The position numbers were made by a program, and so were the translations under genes. The notes beneath the pieces are model-generated. The model was not told the origin of the DNA. It did no database searches and saw nothing but the letters and a program-made list of their open reading frames with translations. From contig NZ_CP077426.1 in the NCBI RefSeq assembly GCF_019048845.1, positions 481,501 through 545,500 on the forward strand: a stretch of 64,000 nucleotides of DNA. Direction: 5' to 3'. Origin of the DNA: Vibrio mimicus. GTDB taxonomy: Bacteria; Pseudomonadota; Gammaproteobacteria; Enterobacterales; Vibrionaceae. Shown piece after piece: positions 50,991 to 62,244 of this stretch. Every line of letters starts with the position of its first letter. The first letter of the stretch is position 1.

Positions 50991-52478
50991 ATGAACACGC
51001 ATACAGCGCTCTCCGAACTGATCGCTCCTTGGCTAGAGTTGACTGACCCTAAGTTGGCGTCTCTGGTCATTACTCATCTAGAACTGGATAGCCGCCAGAT
51101 TAAGAGCGGTGATACCTTTGTTGCCATTCAAGGCCATGCAGTCGATGGTCGCCAATTTATTGATAAAGCCATCGCACAAGGTGCTAATGCCGTGTTGGCA
51201 GAAGCGGATGCTCACCACGCTCATGGGCAGGTTGAGTACCGTGAAGCAGTACCTGTGATGTATTTGAGCGAGCTTGATCAGCATTTGTCGGAAATGGCAG
51301 GACGTCTGTATGGCGGCCACCACAATCAACTGATTGGCGTAACGGGTACCAATGGTAAAACGACCATCACGCAACTGATTGCTCAGTGGCTAGAATTGCT
51401 AGGCCATAAGGCAGCAGTGATGGGCACGACAGGCAATGGCTTTTTAAATGCGCTTGAACCTACGGCGAATACCACAGGTAACGCGTTGCAAATTCAAGCT
51501 ACACTGCGCGATTTAGCCGAGCGCGGCGCGCAATACACGGCGCTGGAAACCTCATCACACGGTTTAGTGCAAGGGCGAGTGAAAAAACTCAATTTTGTCG
51601 CGGGTGTATTTTCCAACTTGAGCCGTGACCATTTGGATTATCACGGCACCATGGAGGCTTACGCCGCCGCGAAATTCTCTCTATTTAGTGAGCATGCCTG
51701 CCAAAACGCGATTATTAATGTCGATGATGCCGTTGGTGCGCAATGGGTCAAACAACTGCCGCATGCGATCGGGGTTTCCTTAGTGGCGAAACCAAACACG
51801 GCGCAAGCCATTTGGGCTCGTCAAGTGCAATATGCCGAAAGCGGCATCACGCTGGATTTTGACAGCTCATGGGGTGAAGGCGAACTACACTCCCCACTGA
51901 TTGGCGAGTTTAACGCCTGTAACTTATTGCTCGCGTTCGCAACCTTGCTCAGCTTGGGTTTTCAGAAAAATGCACTGCTCGCCACTGCACCAAAGCTGCG
52001 TCCAGTATTAGGGCGAATGGAGCTGTTCCAACGTGAGCACAAAGCCAAAATAGTGGTCGATTATGCACACACACCTGATGCATTAGAAAAAGCGTTGCGC
52101 GCGTTACGTGTGCATTGTGTTGGTCAGTTGTGGGCGATTGTGGGGTGTGGTGGCGATCGCGACCGCGGTAAGCGCCCGATGATGGCTGCGATTGCTGAGC
52201 AGTTTGCCGATCGCGTGATCCTGACCGATGACAATCCGCGCAGCGAATCGCCACAAGCGATTGTAGCGGATATGGTGGCAGGACTGATTCATCCTGAACG
52301 CGCTCATATCGAACATCACCGTTTTCAAGCCGCGAGTTATGCGCTCCAACATGCAGGAGCGCAAGACATCATCCTGCTCGCAGGCAAAGGACATGAAGAT
52401 TATCAGGTGCTGGCCAACGAAACGATCCACTATTCAGATCGGGAAACCGCCCAACAGTTATTGGAGTTACACCCATGA
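50991..52478 (+). CDS. murE: UDP-MurNAc-L-Ala-D-Glu:meso-diaminopimelate ligase
   Basis: Adds the third residue of the peptidoglycan stem. The 495 residues equal E. coli MurE. ATP-binding [14 protein letters not shown] and [16 protein letters not shown] are present, along with DDNPRSESP, the motif that selects meso-diaminopimelate over lysine. The ATG at 50991 fits the family; the longer frame from 50940 overlaps ftsI and is rejected. The stop overlaps murF's ATG (ATGA). Confidence 0.97.
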   Translation: MNTHTALSELIAPWLELTDPKLASLVITHLELDSRQIKSGDTFVAIQGHAVDGRQFIDKAIAQGANAVLAEADAHHAHGQVEYREAVPVMYLSELDQHLSEMAGRLYGGHHNQLIGVTGTNGKTTITQLIAQWLELLGHKAAVMGTTGNGFLNALEPTANTTGNALQIQATLRDLAERGAQYTALETSSHGLVQGRVKKLNFVAGVFSNLSRDHLDYHGTMEAYAAAKFSLFSEHACQNAIINVDDAVGAQWVKQLPHAIGVSLVAKPNTAQAIWARQVQYAESGITLDFDSSWGEGELHSPLIGEFNACNLLLAFATLLSLGFQKNALLATAPKLRPVLGRMELFQREHKAKIVVDYAHTPDALEKALRALRVHCVGQLWAIVGCGGDRDRGKRPMMAAIAEQFADRVILTDDNPRSESPQAIVADMVAGLIHPERAHIEHHRFQAASYALQHAGAQDIILLAGKGHEDYQVLANETIHYSDRETAQQLLELHP

Positions 52479-53836
52479 TCCGCGTAATGCTTTCACAGCT
52501 TTGTTCGGTATTGAATGCTCGCTTAATCGGTGCCGATCGCGCGATCAGCGCAGTATCGACCGATAGCCGTAATATTCCAACTGAAGCGCTGTTTGTCGCT
52601 TTGGTCGGTGAACGTTTTGATGCGCACGATTTTGCTTCTCAAGCCGTCACTGGCGGCGCAGTGGCGCTGTTGGTAGAGCGTGAGCTCGATGCAGACTGTT
52701 CACAACTGGTTGTTGCCGATACCAAACAAGCTTTAGGTCAACTGGGTGCTTGGGTACGTGCTCAGTGCCAAACGCCCACGGTGGCGATCACCGGAAGTTG
52801 TGGCAAAACCACGGTGAAAGAGATGGTGGCGAGCATTTTAAGCCAAAAAGGCCAAGTGCTTTACACCCAAGGGAACTTCAATAACGACATCGGCGTTCCA
52901 CTGACTTTGCTGCGTTCAACAGTCGAAGATGATTATGCGGTGATTGAGCTCGGTGCCAATCATATTGGTGAGATTGCCTACACCACGGCTTTGGTTAAAC
53001 CGGATGTGGCGTTAGTCAATAACGTGGCCGCCGCGCACTTGGAAGGTTTTGGTTCGATTGAAGGTGTTAAACTTGCCAAAGGTGAGATTTACCAAGGCTT
53101 ACGAGCAGGTGCGGTGGCGATTGTGAACCTTGAAAGCCATGGCGGAGATCACTGGAAAACCGTTCTGGCTGACAAAACCGTGAAAACATTTTCCACTACC
53201 GATCACAATGCTGACTTTTATCCACGCGATGTGCGGTTAAATGCGCTCGGTGTGGCTAGTTTTACTTTGGTAACGCCAATCGGTGAAGTGGACGTTGAGT
53301 TGGGTATTATTGGTCAACACAACGTAGCCAATGCATTAGCAGCGGCTGCTTTATCACTGGAAATGGGCGCGAGCTTGGCGGAAATTCGTCACGGTCTGGC
53401 ACATTTAGCCAAGGTAAAGGGTCGAGTTGACCTTACTCATTTGCGTCAAGATATCACTCTGATTGATGATAGTTACAACGCCAGTGTACCTGCCATGAAA
53501 GCCGCAGTTGACCTGCTGGGCGGCTTTTCAGCCGTACGTTGGTTAATTTTGGGCAATATGGCGGAGTTAGGTGACGAAAGCCTTGCACTTCACCAACAAG
53601 TCGGTGAACATGCTGCACCATTCAGTTTTGAGTTTGTCCTGACGTATGGCAAGGATGCAAAAGTGATCAGCGACCTATGCCAGGGTCATCACTTTGCTAC
53701 CCATCAGGACATGATGACATTTATTGAGCAGCACATAGAACAACAACAGGGTCGCGCTCAAGTATTGTTGGTGAAAGGTGCCAACAGTGCAGGGATGAGT
53801 AAGATTGCGGCTGCTCTCAAGGAGAAATTTGCATGA
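52475..53836 (+). CDS. murF: UDP-MurNAc-tripeptide:D-Ala-D-Ala ligase
   Basis: Completes the UDP-MurNAc-pentapeptide. The 453 residues compare with 452 in E. coli. ATP loop [14 protein letters not shown] (with SCGKTT, as in MurF), [23 protein letters not shown] and [18 protein letters not shown] are all family motifs. It overlaps murE and mraY by four bases each, so the three are translationally coupled. Confidence 0.97.
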   Translation: MIRVMLSQLCSVLNARLIGADRAISAVSTDSRNIPTEALFVALVGERFDAHDFASQAVTGGAVALLVERELDADCSQLVVADTKQALGQLGAWVRAQCQTPTVAITGSCGKTTVKEMVASILSQKGQVLYTQGNFNNDIGVPLTLLRSTVEDDYAVIELGANHIGEIAYTTALVKPDVALVNNVAAAHLEGFGSIEGVKLAKGEIYQGLRAGAVAIVNLESHGGDHWKTVLADKTVKTFSTTDHNADFYPRDVRLNALGVASFTLVTPIGEVDVELGIIGQHNVANALAAAALSLEMGASLAEIRHGLAHLAKVKGRVDLTHLRQDITLIDDSYNASVPAMKAAVDLLGGFSAVRWLILGNMAELGDESLALHQQVGEHAAPFSFEFVLTYGKDAKVISDLCQGHHFATHQDMMTFIEQHIEQQQGRAQVLLVKGANSAGMSKIAAALKEKFA

Positions 53837-54915
53837 TTATTTGGCTTGCTGAACTGCTCCAGCCATATTTTTCGTTTTTCCGTCTATTCGAATATCTCTC
53901 ATTTCGCGCTATCGTCAGCATCCTGACTGCGCTTGGGATTTCGTTGTGGATGGGGCCGCGCATGATTAAGCGTCTGCAAATGCTGCAGATCGGCCAAGTA
54001 GTGCGCAATGAAGGGCCTGAATCGCACTTTAGTAAACGCGGCACCCCAACCATGGGCGGGGTGATGATCCTCGCCGCCATCACCATTACTGTGCTGTTGT
54101 GGGCCGATCTGACTAACCCTTATGTTTGGGCTGTACTTGCGGTACTGCTCGGTTACGGTGCGGTCGGTTTTGTCGATGATTACCGTAAAGTGGTGCGCAA
54201 AAATACCGATGGTTTGATTGCGCGCTGGAAATACTTCTGGCAATCCGCGATTGCATTGGTGGTTGCTTTTGCTCTGTATGCACATGGTCAAGATACGGCG
54301 GCAACGCAGCTGGTAGTGCCTTTCTTTAAAGACGTGATGCCACAACTGGGCTTGATGTATATTGTGTTGACCTATTTCGTGATTGTCGGAACCAGTAACG
54401 CGGTGAACTTGACCGATGGTCTGGATGGTCTGGCGATTATGCCGACTGTGTTGGTTTCTGCTGGTTTTGCGGCGATTGCATGGGCAACCGGCAACGTTAA
54501 CTTTGCTAACTATCTGCACATTCCTTACATTCCACACAGCTCAGAGCTGGTGGTGGTGTGTACGGCGATTGTTGGGGCGGGTTTAGGCTTCTTGTGGTTT
54601 AACACTTACCCAGCTCAAGTGTTTATGGGCGATGTGGGCGCGTTAGCGTTAGGTGGCGCATTAGGCACTATTGCGGTACTGGTTCGTCAAGAATTTGTGT
54701 TGGTGATCATGGGGGGGGTATTTGTGATGGAAACCCTATCAGTGATCCTGCAAGTCGGCTCTTACAAGCTGCGTGGACAACGTATCTTCCGTATGGCACC
54801 GATTCACCATCACTACGAATTAAAAGGATGGCCAGAGCCACGTGTTATCGTACGTTTTTGGATCATCTCTATCGTTTTAGTTTTGATTGGCTTGGCGACA
54901 CTCAAAGTACGCTAA
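53833..54915 (+). CDS. mraY: Phospho-MurNAc-pentapeptide translocase MraY
   Basis: Makes lipid I on the inner membrane from UDP-MurNAc-pentapeptide and undecaprenyl phosphate. The 360 residues are identical in length to E. coli. Ten membrane helices are expected. Cytoplasmic motifs are [15 protein letters not shown], the catalytic aspartates in [37 protein letters not shown] and the [14 protein letters not shown] loop. The ATG overlaps the murF stop. murD follows after 23 bases. Confidence 0.98.
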   Translation: MIIWLAELLQPYFSFFRLFEYLSFRAIVSILTALGISLWMGPRMIKRLQMLQIGQVVRNEGPESHFSKRGTPTMGGVMILAAITITVLLWADLTNPYVWAVLAVLLGYGAVGFVDDYRKVVRKNTDGLIARWKYFWQSAIALVVAFALYAHGQDTAATQLVVPFFKDVMPQLGLMYIVLTYFVIVGTSNAVNLTDGLDGLAIMPTVLVSAGFAAIAWATGNVNFANYLHIPYIPHSSELVVVCTAIVGAGLGFLWFNTYPAQVFMGDVGALALGGALGTIAVLVRQEFVLVIMGGVFVMETLSVILQVGSYKLRGQRIFRMAPIHHHYELKGWPEPRVIVRFWIISIVLVLIGLATLKVR

Positions 54916-54938
54916 GTGGATTAAGGACGTAAATTTCA

Positions 54939-56261
54939 ATGGACCGTTGGCAAGACATACAGCATGTGGTCGTCGTAGGGCTCGGGATTACCGGGCTCTC
55001 TGTCGTTAATTATCTGCGAAAATATCATCCGTCAGTGACCGTGCAGGTCATTGATACCCGTGCAACACCACCGGGGCAAGAGCAGCTTCCAACTGAAGTT
55101 GCACTGCATTGTGGCGGTTGGAATCTTGAGTGGTTACTCAGTGCCGATTTGGTGGTCACCAATCCGGGCATTGCGTTGGCGACTGCTGAGATTCAACAAG
55201 TGCTTGCGGCTGAAATTCCCGTGGTCGGCGATATCGAGCTGTTTGCATGGCATGTGGATAAGCCCGTCATTGCAATCACTGGCTCGAATGGCAAAAGCAC
55301 CGTCACTGATTTGAGTGGCGTACTGGCCAATGCAGCAGGAGTGAAGGCCGCGGTAGGCGGCAACATTGGCGTGCCTGCGCTGGATTTGATTTCTCCAGAC
55401 GTTGAACTCTATGTACTTGAGTTATCGAGTTTCCAACTCGAAACCACCTCTAGCTTAAAACTGAAAGCGGCGGCTTTTCTCAATCTTTCTGAAGATCATA
55501 TGGATCGTTATCAGGGGATGGAGGATTACCGCCAAGCCAAACTGCGTATTTTCGAGCATGCCGAAACCGCAGTGGTGAATGCTGATGATACTCAAACTTT
55601 TCCTGACTACGCAGCGCATCTGCAAGTGGTGACGTTTGGTGTCGAGCACGCTGCACAATTTAGCGTTGCTCAGCACCAAGGTCGCGAATACCTCTTTGCC
55701 CATGATGAAGCGGTAATGGCTTGTGACGAGCTAAGTTTGGTCGGCCGTCATAACGTGGCCAACGTACTTACAGTCTTAGCTTTGCTGGATTCAGCCGGAG
55801 TGAACTTCCGTTTAGCTTTGGATGCACTCAAGTCTTACACGGGTTTGACACACCGCTGCCAAGTGGTTGCCGATAATCACGGCATTAAATGGGTTAATGA
55901 TTCTAAGGCGACCAACGTTGCGAGTACGTTAGCGGCATTGTCGGGTTTAAAAATCGAAGGTCAGCTCTATTTGTTGGTCGGCGGAGTTGGCAAAGGAGCG
56001 GATTTCACGCCGCTCGCACCAGTGCTTGCAACGCTACCCGTGCAATTGTGCTGCTTTGGCATCGATGGTGACAAATTTATGTCATTGCACCCTTCGGCTC
56101 GTTTTTATGACTCGATGGAGAGCATTATTTGTTCGATTCGACCGCAACTGAAAAGCGGAGACATGGTGCTGCTTTCGCCAGCGTGTGCCAGCTTTGATCA
56201 GTTCAAAAACTTTATGGCGCGTGGGGATATTTTTGCCCAACTCGCTCGGCAATACGCATAA
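54939..56261 (+). CDS. murD: UDP-MurNAc-L-alanine:D-glutamate ligase
   Basis: Adds D-glutamate to the stem peptide. The 440 residues compare with 438 in E. coli. The N-terminal Rossmann-like UDP site is [13 protein letters not shown]; the ATP loop [34 protein letters not shown] and [16 protein letters not shown] follow. The C-terminus has [24 protein letters not shown] lies upstream of the ATG. ftsW starts 16 bases downstream. Confidence 0.97.
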   Translation: MDRWQDIQHVVVVGLGITGLSVVNYLRKYHPSVTVQVIDTRATPPGQEQLPTEVALHCGGWNLEWLLSADLVVTNPGIALATAEIQQVLAAEIPVVGDIELFAWHVDKPVIAITGSNGKSTVTDLSGVLANAAGVKAAVGGNIGVPALDLISPDVELYVLELSSFQLETTSSLKLKAAAFLNLSEDHMDRYQGMEDYRQAKLRIFEHAETAVVNADDTQTFPDYAAHLQVVTFGVEHAAQFSVAQHQGREYLFAHDEAVMACDELSLVGRHNVANVLTVLALLDSAGVNFRLALDALKSYTGLTHRCQVVADNHGIKWVNDSKATNVASTLAALSGLKIEGQLYLLVGGVGKGADFTPLAPVLATLPVQLCCFGIDGDKFMSLHPSARFYDSMESIICSIRPQLKSGDMVLLSPACASFDQFKNFMARGDIFAQLARQYA

Positions 56262-56277
56262 GCGTTAGGTAAGTCAC

Positions 56278-57468
56278 TTGTTTTTATCCAGATCTTTCAC
56301 AAAACTGAGCCACTGGTTGAGAACTTCCTCACCAGAGGCGCTGTTTGATCGTCAATTGGTCTGGATTGCATTCGGCTTGATGCTGATTGGCCTCGTGATG
56401 GTGACATCGGCTTCGTTTCCAATCAGTTCACGCCTGACCGATCAACCTTTCCACTTTATGTTCCGCCACGCCATCTTTCTGCTGCTAGCGATAGCGACCT
56501 CGAGTTTGGTTCTGCAAGTGCCCTTAGAGCGTTGGATGAAATACAGTTCATTACTGCTTGGTATCTCTTTCATATTACTGATTATTGTGTTGCTGGCGGG
56601 GAAGTCAGTAAATGGTGCATCACGTTGGATACCACTGGGTCTATTTAACCTCCAACCCGCAGAAGTGGCCAAGTTGTCACTGTTTATTTTTATGTCCGGT
56701 TATCTGGTGCGTAAACATGATGAAGTTCGCCAGACGTTCTTTGGTGGCTTTTTAAAACCTATCATGGTGTTTGGTACGCTCGCGGTGTTGCTGCTTGGTC
56801 AGCCAGATTTAGGCACAGTGATCGTGATGTTGGTGACACTGTTTGGCATGCTATTCATTGCGGGGGCTAAGCTATCCCAGTTTTTGGCTCTAGTGGTCGC
56901 AGGGGTGCTTGCAGTGGTCGCATTGATTGCCGCCGAACCTTATCGTGTACGCCGTGTGACCTCATTTCTGGATCCATGGGAAGACCCATTTGGTAGTGGT
57001 TATCAGCTCACTCAATCCTTGATGGCATTTGGTCGCGGTGAATGGTTTGGGCAAGGGTTAGGCAATTCGATTCAAAAACTCGAATATTTACCCGAAGCGC
57101 ACACTGACTTTGTCTTCGCAGTATTGGCGGAAGAGCTAGGCTTTGTTGGTGTGGTGTTGGTATTGGTGCTGATTTTTAGCCTCGTGTTGAAAGCGATCTT
57201 TATCGGCAAAAAAGCATTTCAACATGATCTGCAGTTTGGGGGGTATCTTGCTTTTGGTATCGGTATCTGGTTTGCCTTCCAAACTCTGGTTAACGTTGGT
57301 GCAGCGGCAGGTATGGTGCCCACCAAAGGTTTAACCTTACCACTGATCAGTTACGGTGGTTCCAGTTTAATTATTATGTCAGTGGCGGTATCGATTCTGC
57401 TGCGAATTGATCATGAATGCCGTATTGCGGCCCGTCACACTCCAGAAGAAATTACAGCCGATGAATAA
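56278..57468 (+). CDS. ftsW: Septal peptidoglycan polymerase FtsW
   Basis: SEDS-family glycosyltransferase that works with FtsI at the septum. The 396 residues have about ten membrane helices. SEDS motifs visible are [82 protein letters not shown] and [10 protein letters not shown]. The start is a TTG with AGGTAAG seven bases upstream; no ATG fits. It overlaps murG by eight bases. Confidence 0.95.
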   Translation: MFLSRSFTKLSHWLRTSSPEALFDRQLVWIAFGLMLIGLVMVTSASFPISSRLTDQPFHFMFRHAIFLLLAIATSSLVLQVPLERWMKYSSLLLGISFILLIIVLLAGKSVNGASRWIPLGLFNLQPAEVAKLSLFIFMSGYLVRKHDEVRQTFFGGFLKPIMVFGTLAVLLLGQPDLGTVIVMLVTLFGMLFIAGAKLSQFLALVVAGVLAVVALIAAEPYRVRRVTSFLDPWEDPFGSGYQLTQSLMAFGRGEWFGQGLGNSIQKLEYLPEAHTDFVFAVLAEELGFVGVVLVLVLIFSLVLKAIFIGKKAFQHDLQFGGYLAFGIGIWFAFQTLVNVGAAAGMVPTKGLTLPLISYGGSSLIIMSVAVSILLRIDHECRIAARHTPEEITADE

Positions 57469-58522
57469 GAGTAAAAAGTTAATGGTGATGGCGGGTGGAA
57501 CCGGCGGTCACGTGTTTCCTGGCTTAGCGGTTGCGAAACAGCTACAGCAACAAGGTTGGCAGATCCGCTGGTTAGGCACCGCCGATCGTATGGAAGCCGA
57601 ATTAGTCCCTAAACACGGTATCGACATTGACTTTATTCAGGTCAAAGGGCTGCGTGGTCAAGGGCTTGTACGTTTGCTTAAAGCGCCTTTTCAAATCGTG
57701 AACGCGATTTTACAAGCGCGACGTCATTTACTGGCTTATCAGCCTGATGCCGTACTAGGCATGGGGGGGTATGTAAGCGGCCCAGGTGGGATTGCCGCTT
57801 GGTTGCTGGGTATTCCAGTGGTGTTGCATGAACAAAACGCTGTCGCTGGGCTGACTAACCAATGGCTGGCTAAAATTGCTCGCCGCGTGTTTCAAGCTTT
57901 TCCGGGCGCATTTGCGAATGCACCGGTAGTTGGTAACCCTGTGCGCCAAGATGTGGTGCAACTTGCTTCACCAGAGCAACGTTTTGCGCAGCGTAGTGGT
58001 GCGATCCGAATTTTGGTAATGGGCGGCAGCCAAGGCGCTCGCATTTTGAATCAAACTATGCCAGCGGTAATGGCAGCGCTAGGTGAGGGTTATGAAATCC
58101 GCCATCAAGCAGGAAAACATAGCCAACGAGACGTCGCAGAGGCTTATGCGGCAGCTGATGTTGTAGACGCACAAGTTACCGAATTTATCGATGATGTAGC
58201 CGAAGCTTACGCTTGGGCGGATTTGCTGATTTGCCGTTCAGGAGCGCTGACGGTTTCTGAAATTTCTGCTGCGGGCGTTGGTGCGATTTTTATTCCCTTC
58301 ATGCACAAAGATCGCCAACAAGCCCTGAATGCTGACCATTTAGTGGCATGTGGTGCTGCAAAAATGATTGAACAGCCAGAGTTGAGTGTGGAAAAACTTA
58401 CTCAAATGGTACGTGAATTGGATCGCCTACAACTTTTGACGATGGCACAAAAAGCACGCCAAGCTGCGAAGCTTGATGCTGACAAGGTGGTGGCGCAAGC
58501 GATCATCTCCATGACGGAATAA
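57461..58522 (+). CDS. murG: Lipid II synthase MurG (GlcNAc transferase)
   Basis: Transfers GlcNAc from UDP-GlcNAc to lipid I. The 353 residues compare with 355 in E. coli. It has N-terminal [56 protein letters not shown] and [21 protein letters not shown]. The ATG at 57461 lies inside the ftsW end (ATGAATAA), which suggests coupling; upstream in-frame codons lie within ftsW and are not conserved. Confidence 0.97.
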   Translation: MNKSKKLMVMAGGTGGHVFPGLAVAKQLQQQGWQIRWLGTADRMEAELVPKHGIDIDFIQVKGLRGQGLVRLLKAPFQIVNAILQARRHLLAYQPDAVLGMGGYVSGPGGIAAWLLGIPVVLHEQNAVAGLTNQWLAKIARRVFQAFPGAFANAPVVGNPVRQDVVQLASPEQRFAQRSGAIRILVMGGSQGARILNQTMPAVMAALGEGYEIRHQAGKHSQRDVAEAYAAADVVDAQVTEFIDDVAEAYAWADLLICRSGALTVSEISAAGVGAIFIPFMHKDRQQALNADHLVACGAAKMIEQPELSVEKLTQMVRELDRLQLLTMAQKARQAAKLDADKVVAQAIISMTE

Positions 58523-58535
58523 CGAGAACAGAATT

Positions 58536-59996
58536 ATGACGATTAAACATACCCAAGACCTCGCACAAATTCGCGCTATGGTGCCAGAGATGCGCCGTGT
58601 TAAAGCGATCCACTTTATCGGTATCGGTGGTGCAGGTATGAGTGGGATTGCTGAAGTGCTGCTCAATGAAGGCTATCAAATTTCAGGCTCAGATTTATCG
58701 GCCAATGCGGTGACAGAACGTCTGGCTCAAAAAGGAGCCACGATCTTTATTGGCCATGAAGCGCAAAATATTGAGTGTGCAAGTGTAGTGGTCGTATCCA
58801 CCGCCATTAACGAACAGAATCCAGAAATCCAAGCCGCGCGTGAAAAACGCATCCCGATTGTGCGCCGCGCCGAAATGCTAGCCGAGCTAATGCGTTTCCG
58901 CCACGGTATCGCGGTCGCCGGAACGCACGGTAAAACCACTACAACAGCACTGGTGACACAGATTTACTCTGAAGCAGGGCTCGATCCTACATTTGTGAAT
59001 GGTGGACTGGTTAAAAGTGCTGGAACCAATGCGCGCTTAGGTTCTAGCCGTATTTTGATCGCTGAAGCTGATGAGAGTGATGCTTCATTCCTGCATCTGC
59101 AACCTATGGTGACCATTGTCACCAATATCGAAGCCGATCATATGGATACTTACGGTGGCGATTTCGAAAACCTCAAACAGACCTTTATCGACTTTCTGCA
59201 TAACTTGCCTTTTTACGGCCAAGCGATTTTGTGTATTGATGATCCAGTGATTCGTGAGCTTATTCCGCGTGTTAGCCGCCAAGTGATCACTTATGGATTC
59301 TCAGAAGACGCCGACGTGCGTATTGAAAATTACCGCCAAAATGGTCAGCAGGGCCAATTTACTGTAGTACGTAAAGGCAAAGCGAATTTAGATATCACAT
59401 TGAATATCCCTGGGCGCCATAATGCACTCAATGCTTCGGCGGCTATTGCAGTTGCGACCGAAGATGACATTAGCGATGAAGCGATTTTACGTGCCATGGC
59501 CAATACCCAAGGCACAGGCCGTCGTTTTGATCATCTAGGTGAGTTTGAAACTGGTAACGGTGTTGCTATGTTGGTAGATGATTACGGCCACCATCCAACC
59601 GAAGTGGATGTCACTATCAAAGCTGCGCGTAATGGCTGGGCAGAAAAACGCTTAGTGATGATTTTCCAGCCGCACCGTTATACGCGCACCCGCGATCTGT
59701 ATGACGATTTTGCTAACGTGCTTGAACAAGTTGATGTACTGATCATGCTGGATGTGTATTCTGCGGGTGAAAAGCCCATCGCAGGCGCTGACGGGCGATC
59801 TTTGTGTCGAACCATCCGTAGCCGAGGCAAAATTGATCCGATTTTCGTGCCGGATAGCCAAACTCTACCTGCTGTGCTTGCCAACATCTTGCAAGAGGGT
59901 GACTTAGTATTAACACAAGGTGCGGGCGATATCGGGAAAGTAGCAAGGCATTTAGCGGCCCTTGAGCTCAATATTGCAAACATGCAACAGATATAA
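58536..59996 (+). CDS. murC: UDP-N-acetylmuramate:L-alanine ligase
   Basis: First amino-acid addition of the stem peptide. The 486 residues compare with 491 in E. coli. [16 protein letters not shown] (UDP site), [13 protein letters not shown] (ATP loop), [58 protein letters not shown] and the conserved C-terminal GAGDIGKV are present. ddlB, which follows it in enterobacteria, is absent; 180 non-coding bases separate it from ftsQ. Confidence 0.97.
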   Translation: MTIKHTQDLAQIRAMVPEMRRVKAIHFIGIGGAGMSGIAEVLLNEGYQISGSDLSANAVTERLAQKGATIFIGHEAQNIECASVVVVSTAINEQNPEIQAAREKRIPIVRRAEMLAELMRFRHGIAVAGTHGKTTTTALVTQIYSEAGLDPTFVNGGLVKSAGTNARLGSSRILIAEADESDASFLHLQPMVTIVTNIEADHMDTYGGDFENLKQTFIDFLHNLPFYGQAILCIDDPVIRELIPRVSRQVITYGFSEDADVRIENYRQNGQQGQFTVVRKGKANLDITLNIPGRHNALNASAAIAVATEDDISDEAILRAMANTQGTGRRFDHLGEFETGNGVAMLVDDYGHHPTEVDVTIKAARNGWAEKRLVMIFQPHRYTRTRDLYDDFANVLEQVDVLIMLDVYSAGEKPIAGADGRSLCRTIRSRGKIDPIFVPDSQTLPAVLANILQEGDLVLTQGAGDIGKVARHLAALELNIANMQQI

Positions 59997-60031
59997 GCAA
60001 CCTAAAGGTTGTCTCATTGGTGAATTCCTTG

Positions 60032-60069
60032 GTATCAAGCCCAGATTTCTGATGTTGGGTATTTGATAC
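60032..60069. repeat. Interrupted dyad overlapping the ftsQ promoter -35
   Basis: GTATCAA (60032-60038) with TTGATAC (60063-60069), and internally CCCA (60040-60043) with TGGG (60056-60059). The right arm contains the -35 hexamer, so a protein bound here would affect initiation. It could also be an RNA hairpin in readthrough mRNA from murC. Confidence 0.5.
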
Positions 60070-60090
60070 TTTGGATCACCTCAGTATAAT
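60063..60090 (+). promoter_or_regulatory. Near-consensus sigma-70 promoter for ftsQAZ
   Basis: -35 TTGATA (5 of 6 to consensus), a 16-base spacer and -10 TATAAT (6 of 6). The start point should fall near 60096-60098, about 80 bases before the ftsQ TTG. Confidence 0.75.
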
Positions 60091-60095
60091 CCGGA

Positions 60096-60117
60096 GGTTA
60101 AAGTTATTGCTTTAACC
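60096..60117 (+). other. Hairpin at the predicted 5' end of ftsQ mRNA
   Basis: GGTTAAAG (60096-60103) pairs perfectly with CTTTAACC (60110-60117) around TTATTG. It coincides with the predicted start point, so the transcript would begin in the stem. Confidence 0.6.
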
Positions 60118-60176
60118 CTCTATGACGCTACGAAATAGGGAATCAAATTGCCAGTCGATAACAGGATCACCGGGCG

Positions 60177-60959
60177 TTGATCAACAAGGTACTTATAGAA
60201 GGCCATAGAATCACCCGTTCACCGCAAGTAAAACAACATGCCTGTGGTGCGAGTTTTTTTCTGGTGGTGCTATTGCTGATAGGTGGTTTACTGTATTCGA
60301 CGATCAGTTGGATGTGGGACGAACAACGTCTTCCTCTCTCGAAACTCGTTTTGCAGGGTGACTTACAATATGTTTCTGCCCTCGATGTGCAGCGAGTATT
60401 AGCTCGTTTGGAGCATATCGGAACATTTATGTCGCAAGATATTAATGTTCTACAAGAGAGTGTGCAGTCGATCCCATGGGTATCTCATGCATCGATTAGG
60501 AAACAGTGGCCTGATACGATTAAAGTTTATTTAACTGAATATCAGGTCGAAGCGCTATGGAATGCCAATGCGTTATTAGATAAAAATGGCACGGTATTTT
60601 ATGGTGATATTGCGCAAGTAAAAGGCGAATACGTTAAATTATATGGACCTGATGGCACTGCGCCGCAGGTATTAAAAGCGTGGCGAGATTTCAACCCGAA
60701 ATTTGCTCAGTTAGGTTTAAATATCTCCTCATTAGTATTAAATGAGCGACGAGCTTGGCAAATAATTCTCGACAATGGTATTCGTCTGGAATTGGGAAAA
60801 GAGTCATTAGAAGAGCGAATATCGCGATTCTTTTTACTTTATAAACAATTAGGTAATAAAGCTGAACAAGTCAGCTATATCGACCTCAGGTATGATACTG
60901 GAGCTGCGGTAGGTTGGTTCCCTGAACAAGAGTTAACACAAGAGAAAAACGATGACTAA
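60177..60959 (+). CDS. ftsQ: Cell division protein FtsQ
   Basis: Bitopic scaffold of the divisome that binds FtsL and FtsB. The 260 residues have one membrane helix (about 26-46) and a periplasmic POTRA domain (LSKLVLQGDLQYVSALDVQRVL to VYLTEYQVEALWN). A beta domain follows, ending near DLRYDTGAAVGWFPE. The start is a TTG with only AGGA 11 bases upstream; a stop at 60159 rules out longer frames and no ATG exists near the N-terminus. It overlaps ftsA by eight bases. This gene is more A+T-rich than its neighbours. Confidence 0.94.
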   Translation: MINKVLIEGHRITRSPQVKQHACGASFFLVVLLLIGGLLYSTISWMWDEQRLPLSKLVLQGDLQYVSALDVQRVLARLEHIGTFMSQDINVLQESVQSIPWVSHASIRKQWPDTIKVYLTEYQVEALWNANALLDKNGTVFYGDIAQVKGEYVKLYGPDGTAPQVLKAWRDFNPKFAQLGLNISSLVLNERRAWQIILDNGIRLELGKESLEERISRFFLLYKQLGNKAEQVSYIDLRYDTGAAVGWFPEQELTQEKNDD

Positions 60960-62214
60960 GACTGTCGATGACAACATTGTTGTTGGTCTGGACATAGGCA
61001 CTGCCACCGTCTCCGCTCTCGTGGGTGAAATACTCCCTGATGGTCAAATTAATATTATTGGCGCGGGTAGTAGCCCATCCCGCGGGATGGATAAAGGTGG
61101 CGTTAACGATCTTGAATCGGTAGTGAAATCGGTTCAACGTGCGATTGATCAAGCCGAAATGATGGCGGAATGTAAAATCAGCCAGGTATTCCTTTCGATT
61201 TCAGGTCGACACATTGCCAGTCGCATTGAGAAAGGAATGGGGACAATTTCAGATGAAGAAGTCTCTCAAGAAGATATGGATCGCGCGATCCATACAGCAA
61301 AATCAATCAAAATTGGTGAAGAACAACGCATTCTGCATGTTATTCCACAGGAATTCACCATAGATTATCAGGAAGGCATCAAGAACCCACTCGGTTTATC
61401 TGGGGTTCGCATGGAAGTGAGTGTGCACCTGATCACTTGCCATAATGATATGGCAAGAAACATCATTAAAGCAGTTGAACGCTGTGGGCTAAAAGTTGAA
61501 CAATTAGTCTATTCAGGCCTAGCGGCTAGTAACGCGGTGATTACGGAAGATGAGCGCGAGCTCGGTGTCTGCGTGGTTGATATTGGTGCGGGCACCATGG
61601 ATATCGCGATCTGGACTGGTGGCGCATTGCGTCACACTGAGGTTTTTTCGTACGCTGGAAATGCCGTCACGAGTGATATTGCCTTTGCTTTTGGTACGCC
61701 AGTCAGTGATGCGGAAGAAATTAAAGTAAAATATGGCTGTGCACTGAGTGAATTAGTCAGCAAAGATGACACGGTAAATGTTCCCAGTGTTGGTGGACGT
61801 CCATCGAGAAGTTTGCAACGCCAGACCTTGTCGGAAGTCATCGAGCCTCGCTACACTGAGCTGATGGGCTTGGTCAATCAGACTGTGGATTCGGTACAAG
61901 AATCCCTGCGTAAAGATGGTATCAAACATCATCTGGCAGCCGGAGTGGTGTTAACCGGCGGTGCAGCACAAATTGAAGGTTTAGTAGAATGCGCAGAGCG
62001 CGTATTCCGCAATCAAGTTAGGGTGGGTAAGCCGCTTGAAGTGAGTGGGCTTACCGACTACGTAAAAGAGCCGTATCATTCTACGGCAGTGGGATTACTT
62101 CATTACGCAAGAGATAGTCAAATCAGCGATGATACTGAATATCAAGAACCAAAACGTCCTTCAATGACGGGGTGGGTCGGCCGCTTGCGCAACTGGATAC
62201 AAAAAGAGTTTTAA
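60952..62214 (+). CDS. ftsA: Cell division protein FtsA
   Basis: Actin-like ATPase that tethers FtsZ to the membrane. The 420 residues are identical in length to E. coli. The phosphate-binding motif VVGLDIGTATVSALVGE, the 1C subdomain, CVVDIGAGTMDIAIWTGG and VVLTGGAAQIEGLVECAE are visible. The C-terminal amphipathic membrane-targeting helix is GWVGRLRNWIQKEF. It starts inside the end of ftsQ. ftsZ follows after 30 bases. Confidence 0.98.
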   Translation: MTKTVDDNIVVGLDIGTATVSALVGEILPDGQINIIGAGSSPSRGMDKGGVNDLESVVKSVQRAIDQAEMMAECKISQVFLSISGRHIASRIEKGMGTISDEEVSQEDMDRAIHTAKSIKIGEEQRILHVIPQEFTIDYQEGIKNPLGLSGVRMEVSVHLITCHNDMARNIIKAVERCGLKVEQLVYSGLAASNAVITEDERELGVCVVDIGAGTMDIAIWTGGALRHTEVFSYAGNAVTSDIAFAFGTPVSDAEEIKVKYGCALSELVSKDDTVNVPSVGGRPSRSLQRQTLSEVIEPRYTELMGLVNQTVDSVQESLRKDGIKHHLAAGVVLTGGAAQIEGLVECAERVFRNQVRVGKPLEVSGLTDYVKEPYHSTAVGLLHYARDSQISDDTEYQEPKRPSMTGWVGRLRNWIQKEF

Positions 62215-62244
62215 CCTGAGAGACAGGAAAAACGGAGATAACAC

